Source: Desulfobacteraceae bacterium (GTDB lineage: Bacteria; Desulfobacterota; Desulfobacteria; Desulfobacterales; JAABSP01). Taken from it: a stretch of DNA of 10,563 nucleotides. Under the pieces are notes generated by a model. That model was not told where the DNA came from and did not search any database. It was given only the letters and a program-made list of their open reading frames with translations. Position numbers and translations under genes: made by a program. The stretch spans positions 1-10,563 of the forward strand of contig JAABTE010000069.1 of NCBI GenBank assembly GCA_011390035.1, read 5' to 3'. Positions 1 to 6,198 of this stretch are shown here, piece after piece. The first letter of the stretch is position 1; each line of letters opens with the position of its first letter.

Positions 1-613
1 ACCTGGCAAATCCCACCGCCAGTACCACATCGCCCTCCTTGATAATAAAATCAGCGGGCCTGTCCGGTTTCGGATAGTCATCGAAAACCTCGCCCAGCAG
101 GATGTCCCGGCCCGCGCGCTCTGGGCCGAGGATATCGAACCCGGGCAATTTGTCCCTCAGCAGCGCAAACATCCTCTCGGTCAGATCATAGCCCTTTTTG
201 CCCCGGTCCTTATATTCCCACAACACCGCGCAAAGGGCCTCATCCGGCATGGGCCGCGATGAAAACGCTCTCTGCGCCTCCGCGATCGGCCTGAAGTTCT
301 TCCCGAACTGATCGCAAATCCACTGAGCCCTGGTCTTTTTCTTGAGCATTTCTACCGGTGTGCCCGGGCTTACATATTTCCGGAAGACCCGTGCCAGTTG
401 AATGCGCATCCACGGCTGCCGGACCTCTGCGATGTGAATGAAAAGCCGGACAGAGCTTTCCGAAGACTTGAGAATCTGCCCGAAAAGCTCCAGGACCGGC
501 CAATAGAGGTTACAGGCATCTATGAGTATGTCCGGATAAAAATCTCCCGTTGCAAGGGTTATCCAGTTTACCCCATCTTCCTTATAGTCTCTAAAGCTTT
601 TGATATTGGCCAT
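1..613 (-). CDS. Partial protein of unknown function, possibly a Type II restriction endonuclease (C-terminus outside window)
   Basis: An open frame of 204 codons begins at an ATG at 613 and runs off the left edge, so the C-terminus is missing. An in-frame TAA lies six codons upstream of the ATG and fixes the N-terminus within a few residues. The ribosome binding site is poor. The protein is soluble, with no signal peptide or membrane helix, and looks mostly helical up to about residue 155. It then has a block around residues 158-204 with GPERAGRD, DRPADFII and VLAVGFAR. This resembles my recollection of some Type II restriction endonucleases, where an Asp before a beta strand is followed by a second strand with catalytic residues. 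The usual (D/E)xK triad is not visible before the sequence ends, so the call is tentative. The gene is clearly richer in A+T than its neighbours and uses AGA, ATA and TTT codons that are scarce elsewhere here, which suggests lateral acquisition. No methyltransferase partner is visible. Confidence 0.5.
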   Translation of the reverse strand, partial: MANIKSFRDYKEDGVNWITLATGDFYPDILIDACNLYWPVLELFGQILKSSESSVRLFIHIAEVRQPWMRIQLARVFRKYVSPGTPVEMLKKKTRAQWICDQFGKNFRPIAEAQRAFSSRPMPDEALCAVLWEYKDRGKKGYDLTERMFALLRDKLPGFDILGPERAGRDILLGEVFDDYPKPDRPADFIIKEGDVVLAVGFAR

Positions 614-709
614 TTTCTCAGATGTTTAGCATCTCATGATGATCCATCTCGGCCCGACTTTTGTTCATCCTGAATGGCATAGACAAGCCTGTGCTTGTCT
701 GTGAAGACC
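614..709. other. Short non-coding spacer between the partial left gene and the DUF421-like remnant
   Basis: I see no gene here. The stretch holds an 8-bp perfect inverted repeat at 681-700 and the region just upstream of the left-edge gene. No convincing sigma-70 promoter pair is visible, so the left gene may be read from transcription coming out of the kinase gene, or from a promoter I cannot recognise. Confidence 0.5.
681..700 (-). repeat. Perfect 8-bp inverted repeat with 4-nt loop (weak hairpin)
   Basis: The arms are AGACAAGC and GCTTGTCT around a CTGT loop. Read on the minus strand it lies about 10 nt after the stop codon of the DUF421-like remnant, where a terminator could be expected. 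No run of T residues follows it, so an efficient intrinsic terminator is unlikely. A protein-binding palindrome is the alternative. Confidence 0.45.
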
Positions 710-844
710 CTATCCCCGCTGAGTCACGCTGAAGGAGCCGTCCGTTTCCAGCAGCACCTCGTCCAAGGCGTCCAGTTCCGCAAACCCCGCGGATCGCGCC
801 GCGGTCCTCACCGCAGAATTTCGCCCGGGTGCGTGGGGGGTCTT
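710..844 (-). pseudogene. Remnant of the C-terminal tail of a DUF421/YetF-like membrane protein
   Basis: Directly after the kinase stop codon, and in the same reading frame, 44 sense codons lead to a TAG at 710-712. The last 25 or so residues include AGFAELDALDEV and LLETDGSFSV. This matches the typical end of DUF421 (YetF C-terminal domain) proteins, where a Glu-Thr/Ala-Asp-Gly turn is followed by a final beta strand (ISVI or similar). The transmembrane part and most of the C-terminal domain are absent. There is no start codon with a ribosome binding site, so this is read as a gene relic and not as a functional small protein. Sharing a frame with the kinase is probably chance. Read-through of the TAA would add this tail to the kinase, but nothing in the sequence suggests that happens. 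Confidence 0.5.
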
Positions 845-3298
845 TTATGCGCCGTCATTTCCCAGCACCGCCGATGACTGCAACTCCTCCACGTAGAACC
901 AGCCCAGGGAGGGCAGTTGATAAAAGACGAACATTCGGGACTGGGCGCCGGCGTTGATTTCCACCAGGCCGCCCTCCTTGCGCAGGATGGCCTTGACGAC
1001 CCCTTCCACCGGGAAGAGCTTCAGCTCAAGGCCCGGGCCGGCGGCGCCCTGGGCCATCTCCGACCTCAGGTGGCTGGACCGGACCACGACGCGGCCGGTG
1101 TTGTCCAGCAGGAAGCTTTCGATCACGCCCGTGGAGCCGGGGCGCGTCAAGTTGTCCCGGATGATGTCGGTGAAGGTGATGTCCATGCCGAGAACGCCGT
1201 AAAAGACGTTGTCCTTGTCGAACAGGGATGTGGCGCAGGGCAGCACGAGGCCCAGGCCCTGGATGTCGAAGTAGGGGTTGCCCCAGCGCACGTCGTGGCG
1301 ATCCCGGCCCAGGTCGTACCATGGGCGCTTTCGCGGGTCGTAGTCGTCCGGGTAGGTGCCCTTGCCGGGGTAGGAGTACATCACGCCGGCGTCCAGGCCG
1401 ATGAAGGCCCAGCGGATGGGCAAGCCGTGCATCGTGAGCAGGCGCATGGCCTCGGCCTCGCTCACCGGGGCCGAGCCGGGGCGGCTGTTGAGCAGGGTCT
1501 GCCTGAAGTGGTGGCGCAGGGGGGCCAGCTTCTGCATCATGGGCATCACCGATTCGCGGGTGACGCCGGGGGATGTTTTGACCACCGGATAATCGATGCT
1601 CACCGGACGCTGATACAGCGGGGCGAAGGCAAGGTCCGGCGGGGCGTTGGCCGGGTTGTTGAATTCGGCGATCCAGTAATAGCGCTCGCTGTTGGGCGGG
1701 GCGTCCTGGATCAGGTACATGGCGTTGTCTGCCAGGTTGACCGCCAGGTCCTCAAGGCGCAAAAAGCTGTTGTCGATGAGGTGGGCGTGGGCGGATACGG
1801 CCGCCTGGAGCCGGGTGATCCGGTTTTCCCGCAGCCGGGCCGCCTCGAGGGCCGCCTGCTCCCGATACAGGCCGAAGATGGTGGCGCCCGCCGACAGCAG
1901 CAGGATAGACAGCAGCATGATGAGCGAAAGCTGGCGGTGCTTGTTCATCCAGCGCCAGCTTTTGCGCAGGAAGTTGTCCGGCAGCTCGGAGACCTCGTCT
2001 CCCCGCAGATAGGCCCGCACGTCCTCGGCCAGGGCGCTGACGTTGCGATAGCGGTCCTCGGGGTTGAATTCCGTGGCGCGGTGGATGATGGCCTTCAGCT
2101 CCGGCTCGATCTTTTTTTCCGGCACCAGATGCTCCATGGCGTTCAGGTAGCCGCCCTCGGCCCACTGGAGCTTTTTCTTGCTGTCGCCCGTGCGCGGGGG
2201 GCGAAGGGTCACCAGCTCGTAAAGCACGGCCCCAAGGGAGAAGATGTCGGATGCCGGCCCCACGTCCTGGCGGGCCTTGGCCTGCTCCGGCGACATGTAG
2301 CTCAGGGTGCCCACCACGCCCTCGGGGGCGTTGGCGATCTCGGTGTCCGACTCGCCCGGGTCCCGGGTGAAGATCTTGGTCACCTGGGCGGACTGGGTGG
2401 GCTCCAGATCCGAGTCGCCCTTCATCATCTTGGCGATGCCCCAGTCCATCACATAGACCTCGCCGTAGTCGCCCACCATGATGTTGGCCGGCTTCAAGTC
2501 CCGGTGGACCACCTGTTTGCGGTGGGCGTAGGCGATGCCCTCGCAGGCCTTCAGGAAGTATTCGAGCCGGCCCCGCAGGTCGATGTCCGGGTCCAGCTTG
2601 GCCTTGGGGTTTTCGCCGTAGAGCTGGCGGGCCTTGGCGACGACATCGAACAGGCTCTTGCCCTTGATCAGCTTCATGACGAAGGAGACGTTCTTGCGGC
2701 CCTCGTCCGGCTGCTTGACGGTGTAAAGGGGCACGATGTTGGGATGATCGAGCTGGGCTGTGATCTGGGCCTCGCGGATGAAGTAGCTCAGGGCCGCCGC
2801 GGCGTTGGGCATGTCGTCCCGCAGCACCTTGATGGCCACCTTGCGCAAAAGCTGGTTGTCCCGTGCCAGGATCACCTCGCCCATGCCGCCCTTGCCGATG
2901 CTGCCCATCTCCTCGTAGCGTTCCCTGAGCGGCCCCAGGCCGCTGAACACGTCCTGGGAGAAGTCCACCATGGTGAGGGTGTCTTCGCTGTCATAATCGT
3001 CGCCGTCTTCCGACGGGGCCGACGGGGGCGGGGGGGCGGCAACGGCGGTGGCCGTCGGGAGGGGCGCGGCGGCGGCGCTTTTCGGCCCCTGCCTGGGGCC
3101 CCCTCCGGTGGCCGCGGCCCGGGGCCGGGCCGGGCCGGCCGCCACGGGGGTTCCGGGGTGGGCGGGGATCGGCTGACCGGGCGGAAAGACCCTGAAGATG
3201 TGCTTGCATTCCGAACACCGGAGCTTGACGCCTTCCGGCTTGATCAGCTCATCCTTCACATTGAAAGAAATGTTGCACTGGTCACATTGCACGATCAT
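845..3298 (-). CDS. Transmembrane Ser/Thr protein kinase with MJ0042 zinc ribbon and periplasmic Cache-like sensor domain
   Basis: 817 residues. Residues 1-40 form an MJ0042-type zinc ribbon with Cys5, Cys8, Cys28 and Cys31. Residues 41-105 are a Pro/Ala/Gly-rich linker. The kinase domain spans about 128-430: glycine loop GKGGMGEV (135-142), ATP-binding Lys157 in VAIK, Glu176 in helix C, catalytic loop HRDLKPAN (265-272), DWG in place of DFG (285-287, common in bacterial kinases) and SPEQA (336-340). All catalytic residues are present, so it should be active. One membrane helix lies at about 456-478. The rest should face the periplasm and looks like a double-Cache/PDC sensor, with YDPRKRPWY (653-661) and GVLGMDITF (701-709). 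It probably phosphorylates cytoplasmic Ser/Thr residues in response to a small extracellular ligand; ligand and target are unknown. The start at 3298 is chosen because the zinc ribbon begins there and GAGGA sits 8 nt upstream. The frame stays open for 24 further codons upstream, but without conserved sequence. Confidence 0.93.
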   Translation of the reverse strand: MIVQCDQCNISFNVKDELIKPEGVKLRCSECKHIFRVFPPGQPIPAHPGTPVAAGPARPRAAATGGGPRQGPKSAAAAPLPTATAVAAPPPPSAPSEDGDDYDSEDTLTMVDFSQDVFSGLGPLRERYEEMGSIGKGGMGEVILARDNQLLRKVAIKVLRDDMPNAAAALSYFIREAQITAQLDHPNIVPLYTVKQPDEGRKNVSFVMKLIKGKSLFDVVAKARQLYGENPKAKLDPDIDLRGRLEYFLKACEGIAYAHRKQVVHRDLKPANIMVGDYGEVYVMDWGIAKMMKGDSDLEPTQSAQVTKIFTRDPGESDTEIANAPEGVVGTLSYMSPEQAKARQDVGPASDIFSLGAVLYELVTLRPPRTGDSKKKLQWAEGGYLNAMEHLVPEKKIEPELKAIIHRATEFNPEDRYRNVSALAEDVRAYLRGDEVSELPDNFLRKSWRWMNKHRQLSLIMLLSILLLSAGATIFGLYREQAALEAARLRENRITRLQAAVSAHAHLIDNSFLRLEDLAVNLADNAMYLIQDAPPNSERYYWIAEFNNPANAPPDLAFAPLYQRPVSIDYPVVKTSPGVTRESVMPMMQKLAPLRHHFRQTLLNSRPGSAPVSEAEAMRLLTMHGLPIRWAFIGLDAGVMYSYPGKGTYPDDYDPRKRPWYDLGRDRHDVRWGNPYFDIQGLGLVLPCATSLFDKDNVFYGVLGMDITFTDIIRDNLTRPGSTGVIESFLLDNTGRVVVRSSHLRSEMAQGAAGPGLELKLFPVEGVVKAILRKEGGLVEINAGAQSRMFVFYQLPSLGWFYVEELQSSAVLGNDGA

Positions 3299-3306
3299 GG
3301 CGTGTT

Positions 3307-3311
3307 TCCTC
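3307..3311 (-). promoter_or_regulatory. Ribosome binding site deciding the kinase start
   Basis: GAGGA on the minus strand lies 8 nt upstream of the ATG at 3296-3298. It supports the start immediately before the zinc ribbon over the upstream in-frame ATG at 3368-3370. Confidence 0.6.
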
Positions 3312-3373
3312 GGTTCTGGTGGGGTATGGTGGCGCCGGGCGCAATCGCCTCTTTTTCGCGATCGCCACACAGC

Positions 3374-3410
3374 TTAATAAATTCACCTGCCGATTTCAAC
3401 TTAAAAAAAA
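3374..3410 (-). promoter_or_regulatory. Candidate promoter region of the kinase gene (AT-rich island)
   Basis: In the 123-nt gap between the U32 gene and the kinase, the minus strand reads T8, then TTGAAA (3394-3399), then an AT-rich TATTAA (3374-3379). The -35-like box is good, but the spacing to the best -10-like box is only 14 nt. Alternative pairings, such as TTAAGT with TTTATT 17 nt apart, are also imperfect. The T8 tract would sit where an UP element is expected. The local base bias in otherwise very GC-rich DNA is the main argument for separate transcription of the kinase. Confidence 0.3.
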
Positions 3411-3421
3411 TTCAATGGCAC

Positions 3422-5551
3422 TCACCCCAGCCCGTGTTCCCAGTTCCACAGGCCCGGGCGGTCCTTTCGGGGCACGGCGTCGGGGAAGGGCTCGGCCAGG
3501 GTGACAAAGAGCGTGTAGCCGGCTTTTTCCAGTGCGCCGCGCTTTTCCCGCAGATCCAGGGTCCAGTTGGGATAGATCCAGACATCCGGCCCGTGGCGCC
3601 GGGCCCAGGCCACCTCTCCTTTGGGGCTGGAAAAGGGCTGCTCAGGCCAAAGGCGTCCGGACACGGTCCGCGAGATGGACAGGGGCCAGGTTCCCGCCAG
3701 CACCGCGCCCACCGGCATGGGGGCGAGCCGGGCCAGGGCCAGCATCTGCTCGCCCCCCAGCTCGGGGCTGACGATGGCCCCGGAAAAGCCGTGGCGGGCC
3801 AGAAGGTCCAGGGCCAGGGGGTTGGCGATATTGCAGAAGGGGCCGGCCCAGAGCCGCAATGGGGGGCCGGCGATGGCGTCCGGAAAGAGCGCCATCTGCC
3901 AGGGGGCGTTTAGCATGAACCGGCGGGCCCCGATCTCTATCAGATGGCGGATGCGGGCGATCAGCCCCAGGCGGGCCTCGGCGGGGTTGGGCCATATCAC
4001 CGGCGGCAGCCACCACCACGCGGCCCTTGCCCGGGCCGGGGGCATGCCGGCCGGGTCGGCCGAGGCCGCCGCTTTCCCGCCCGGCCCGGAAAGCAACGAC
4101 GGTGGGAGCCACGACGGTGGGAGCAACGACGGTGGGATCGCCGACGGGGGGAACGACGACGGGCGGAGCGCCAACGGATCGGAATCGGGCGCCTCGGCCG
4201 TCAGCCAGAAGCCCTCTTCCATTCGGCCGCCGCCGGCGCCCGGGCGCCAGCTTACCCGCATGAAGGTGGATTTTCCGCCTGCCCTGTCCCCTCCCTGGCG
4301 GGGGGCGGGGGCCCGGATGCCCTCGGGGGCCTCGGGGATGTCCGGGCCGGGGGCCAGGCGCTCCCGAAGGGCGGCGATCTCCCGCTCCAGCGCCGGCTCC
4401 CGGCGGTCCATCAGAAAGACCGGGTCGCCCTTCCGGGGCGCCACGGCCCCCTGGCGCTTCAGGTGAAAGCGGCCGCCGGCGGGCACGGCCCTGGGCATCC
4501 GGTAGATGCCGTGGCCGGGCTGGTCTTCATATCCCACCCGAACCAGGTCGCCGGACAGCAGGGGCTCTCTGGGATTCAAATAAAGGTTGTGGCCCCCGCC
4601 CTTCACCGCGCCCAGCAGGCGGCCGGAGCCGGTCTCGCCGCCGTCGGCGATGGGCACGTAGGGCCGCTGGGGCAAAAAGCCGTAGTGGGTGATGGGCCGG
4701 CCCAGGGCCTGGTCCAGCAGGCCCTGGGCCGTCTTCCGGGCGGTGGGGTCGTCGCCGGCGTCCCTGAGCAGCTTGTAGGCGGTGACGGTGTAATAAACGT
4801 AGTGGGGGCCCTTGCGGCGGCCCTCGATCTTCCAGTCCGTCACTTTTGGGATGGTTTTCAGGGCCTTGACCAGCACGTCCAGGCCCAGGTCAAGGCAGGA
4901 AAAGAAGCTGTCCCGAACCTTCCCCTGGACATATTGCCGCCTGCAGGGCTGAACGCACTGGCCCCTCAGCCCGCTCTTGCCGCCCAGAAAGCTGCTCCAG
5001 TAGCACCGTCCGGACACGCCGTAGCACAGCGCCCCGTGGACAAACGCCTCCAGGGTCAGCCGTCCCGGGCAGGCCTCGGCCATGGCCCGGATCTCGTCGA
5101 TGCTCAACTCCCTGGGGATCACCACCCGGTCCACGTCCAGGTGGCCGCCGATCCAGGCCAGGGCCTCGGGAAAGCTCGCGTTGGCCAGGGTGGACAGGTG
5201 GATCTCCCCGGCAAAGCCCATGCGGCGGGCCAGGGGGATGAGCCCCGGGTCCTGGAGGATCAGGGCGTCGGGCCGGACCCTGGCGCTAAGGTCCGACAGC
5301 AGGCCGGCGGCTGTTTCAATCTCGTCGGGCTTTAGCAGGGCGTTGAAAGCGACGTTGACGGCAACGCCCTTTTCATGGGCCAGGGCGGTGAGGGCGGCCA
5401 GCTCGGAAAGGGTGAAGTTTTTGGCGGCCATGCGGGCGGAAAAGCGCTTGAGGCCGCAGTAAACGGCGTCGGCGCCGGCGGCGATGGCGGCCAGAAAGGC
5501 GGGCGTGTCGCCCGCCGGGGCCAGGATGCGGGGTTTAAAGGGCGCGCTCAT
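3422..5551 (-). CDS. U32-family (peptidase U32/RlhA-type) iron-sulfur protein with a second barrel-like domain
   Basis: 709 residues. The N-terminal U32 domain opens with ILAPAGD (9-15) and AGADAVYCGL (25-34). It carries the family signature EAFVHGALCYGVSGRC (168-183). Cys176, Cys183, Cys199 and Cys203 match the four cysteines that ligate a [4Fe-4S] cluster in U32 members such as RlhA, TrhP and UbiU. Those relatives are RNA or quinone hydroxylation factors, so the old label 'peptidase' is probably misleading; the substrate here is unknown. A middle region (about 295-400) follows, then a low-complexity linker (about 410-512) with PPS-rich repeats. A second barrel-like half (about 513-690) includes LNAPWQ and IVSPELGGEQ. 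The start at 5551 gives the canonical N-terminus. Its ATG overlaps the upstream stop as ATGA with no clear ribosome binding site, pointing to translational coupling. At 709 residues it is longer than RlhA (about 650), mainly through the linker. Confidence 0.9.
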   Translation of the reverse strand: MSAPFKPRILAPAGDTPAFLAAIAAGADAVYCGLKRFSARMAAKNFTLSELAALTALAHEKGVAVNVAFNALLKPDEIETAAGLLSDLSARVRPDALILQDPGLIPLARRMGFAGEIHLSTLANASFPEALAWIGGHLDVDRVVIPRELSIDEIRAMAEACPGRLTLEAFVHGALCYGVSGRCYWSSFLGGKSGLRGQCVQPCRRQYVQGKVRDSFFSCLDLGLDVLVKALKTIPKVTDWKIEGRRKGPHYVYYTVTAYKLLRDAGDDPTARKTAQGLLDQALGRPITHYGFLPQRPYVPIADGGETGSGRLLGAVKGGGHNLYLNPREPLLSGDLVRVGYEDQPGHGIYRMPRAVPAGGRFHLKRQGAVAPRKGDPVFLMDRREPALEREIAALRERLAPGPDIPEAPEGIRAPAPRQGGDRAGGKSTFMRVSWRPGAGGGRMEEGFWLTAEAPDSDPLALRPSSFPPSAIPPSLLPPSWLPPSLLSGPGGKAAASADPAGMPPARARAAWWWLPPVIWPNPAEARLGLIARIRHLIEIGARRFMLNAPWQMALFPDAIAGPPLRLWAGPFCNIANPLALDLLARHGFSGAIVSPELGGEQMLALARLAPMPVGAVLAGTWPLSISRTVSGRLWPEQPFSSPKGEVAWARRHGPDVWIYPNWTLDLREKRGALEKAGYTLFVTLAEPFPDAVPRKDRPGLWNWEHGLG
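4096..4170. repeat. Five tandem 15-bp units inside the U32 gene
   Basis: Five consecutive 15-bp units (acgacggtgggagcc and variants) start at 4096, 4111, 4126, 4141 and 4156. The first three are nearly identical and the last two have diverged. The unit is a multiple of three, so the frame is kept. On the minus strand it encodes five-residue blocks of the PPSLL/PPSWL kind at about residues 462-487, in the linker between the two U32 halves. Copy number could vary by slippage without breaking the frame. Confidence 0.85.
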
Positions 5552-6198
5552 GCCGAGACAGCGCCGGTGTATTTGCGACGGATGGCCTTGATCTCCTTTT
5601 GCAGCGAACGGGCCAGACGGCCCAGCTCCTTCAGGGCCGCGTGGGTGGTGGCCTTGATTTGCTCGGCGTATTCGGCCTCCCATTCGGCGCAGATGTGGTT
5701 CATGTAAAGATCCATAATTTCTTCCGGTAGATTCGGATAATGTTTTTCCACGATGCGGGGCGCCTGTTCCTCCACCTCCTGCTTCATCTCCTCAAGCGCG
5801 CTTTCCCGCATGGCCTCAAAGGTCGGCATCTGGAAACTGTCTCCGCACAGCTCCAGGAAATGGTAATTGATGGCCATGCGCGCGCAGCGCGAGGCGATGC
5901 GCATGAGGGAGTGTTCCTCGAAGCCGCCCACATACGAAATGATGCTGTGAATCAAAAGATCGTCCAGCTCGGGCGGCGGCGCGGGCGGAATGGCCCCGGG
6001 TTGGGTTCCGGGTTGGGATCCGGGTTGGGTTCCGGGTTGCTCCCCGGGTTGGGCCCCGGGCCGGGCCGTGGCTTGGGATGCCGGGCGGGCTGGGGGGGCG
6101 CCGGGCGCGGCGTTGGGATTGCGCCGGGGGTTGCGCCGGGGATGGCGCGGAGGCGGCCCCGCCGGCGGCGGGGCCGGTTTTCCGGCGCGTTTCACCAT
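5548..6198 (-). CDS. Hypothetical protein: Pro-rich repetitive N-terminus plus helical domain, embedded in the TRAP-U32 operon
   Basis: 216 residues; I do not recognise the family. Residues 1-76 are Pro/Gly/Ala/Arg-rich and contain four-residue GTQP-like repeats (about 48-68), suggesting a disordered tail. Residues 77-216 are strongly helical and acidic/basic, with aromatic residues and motifs such as ISYVGGFEEHSLMRIASR (87-104), NYHFLELCGD (111-120) and LYMNHICAEWEAEY (164-177). The end is a basic helix (about 185-211). There is no signal peptide or membrane helix, so it should be cytoplasmic. The start codon ATGGTGA overlaps the permease stop by 7 nt, with GAGGAG about 11 nt upstream. The stop overlaps the U32 start by 4 nt. 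This places it in one transcript with the transporter and the U32 protein. It could be an accessory or adaptor factor for either neighbour, but nothing in the sequence decides this. Codon use resembles the neighbours. Confidence 0.8.
   Translation of the reverse strand: MVKRAGKPAPPPAGPPPRHPRRNPRRNPNAAPGAPPARPASQATARPGAQPGEQPGTQPGSQPGTQPGAIPPAPPPELDDLLIHSIISYVGGFEEHSLMRIASRCARMAINYHFLELCGDSFQMPTFEAMRESALEEMKQEVEEQAPRIVEKHYPNLPEEIMDLYMNHICAEWEAEYAEQIKATTHAALKELGRLARSLQKEIKAIRRKYTGAVSA
5998..6069. repeat. Six tandem 12-bp units in the Pro-rich part of the hypothetical gene
   Basis: Units start every 12 bp from 5998. Units 1 and 3 are identical (gggttgggttcc), unit 2 differs by one base, and units 4-6 are progressively diverged. 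On the minus strand each unit encodes Gly-X-Gln-Pro. The period keeps the reading frame, so gains or losses of units would change only the length of a flexible tail. Confidence 0.88.

Noticed and set aside
787..804. Two CCGCGG sites 6 nt apart forming a small palindrome
   Set aside because: They fall within the gene relic, are short, and are expected by chance at this GC content.
3403..3450. Intrinsic terminator after the U32 gene (T8 on the minus strand)
   Set aside because: The T-run is real, but the preceding sequence forms at best a 3-bp GGC/GCC stem with a long loop, so no proper terminator hairpin is present. The tract fits an AT-rich promoter region better.
917..3913. Open frame of nearly 1000 codons on the plus strand
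   Set aside because: It lies antisense to the kinase and the U32 end, shows only His/Gly/Val/Ala-rich composition typical of GC-rich antisense frames, and has no recognisable domain. The minus-strand products are clear families.
3944..5335. Open frame of 463 codons on the plus strand across the U32 gene
   Set aside because: It is a shadow of the U32 coding frame; the composition is biased and there are no family motifs.
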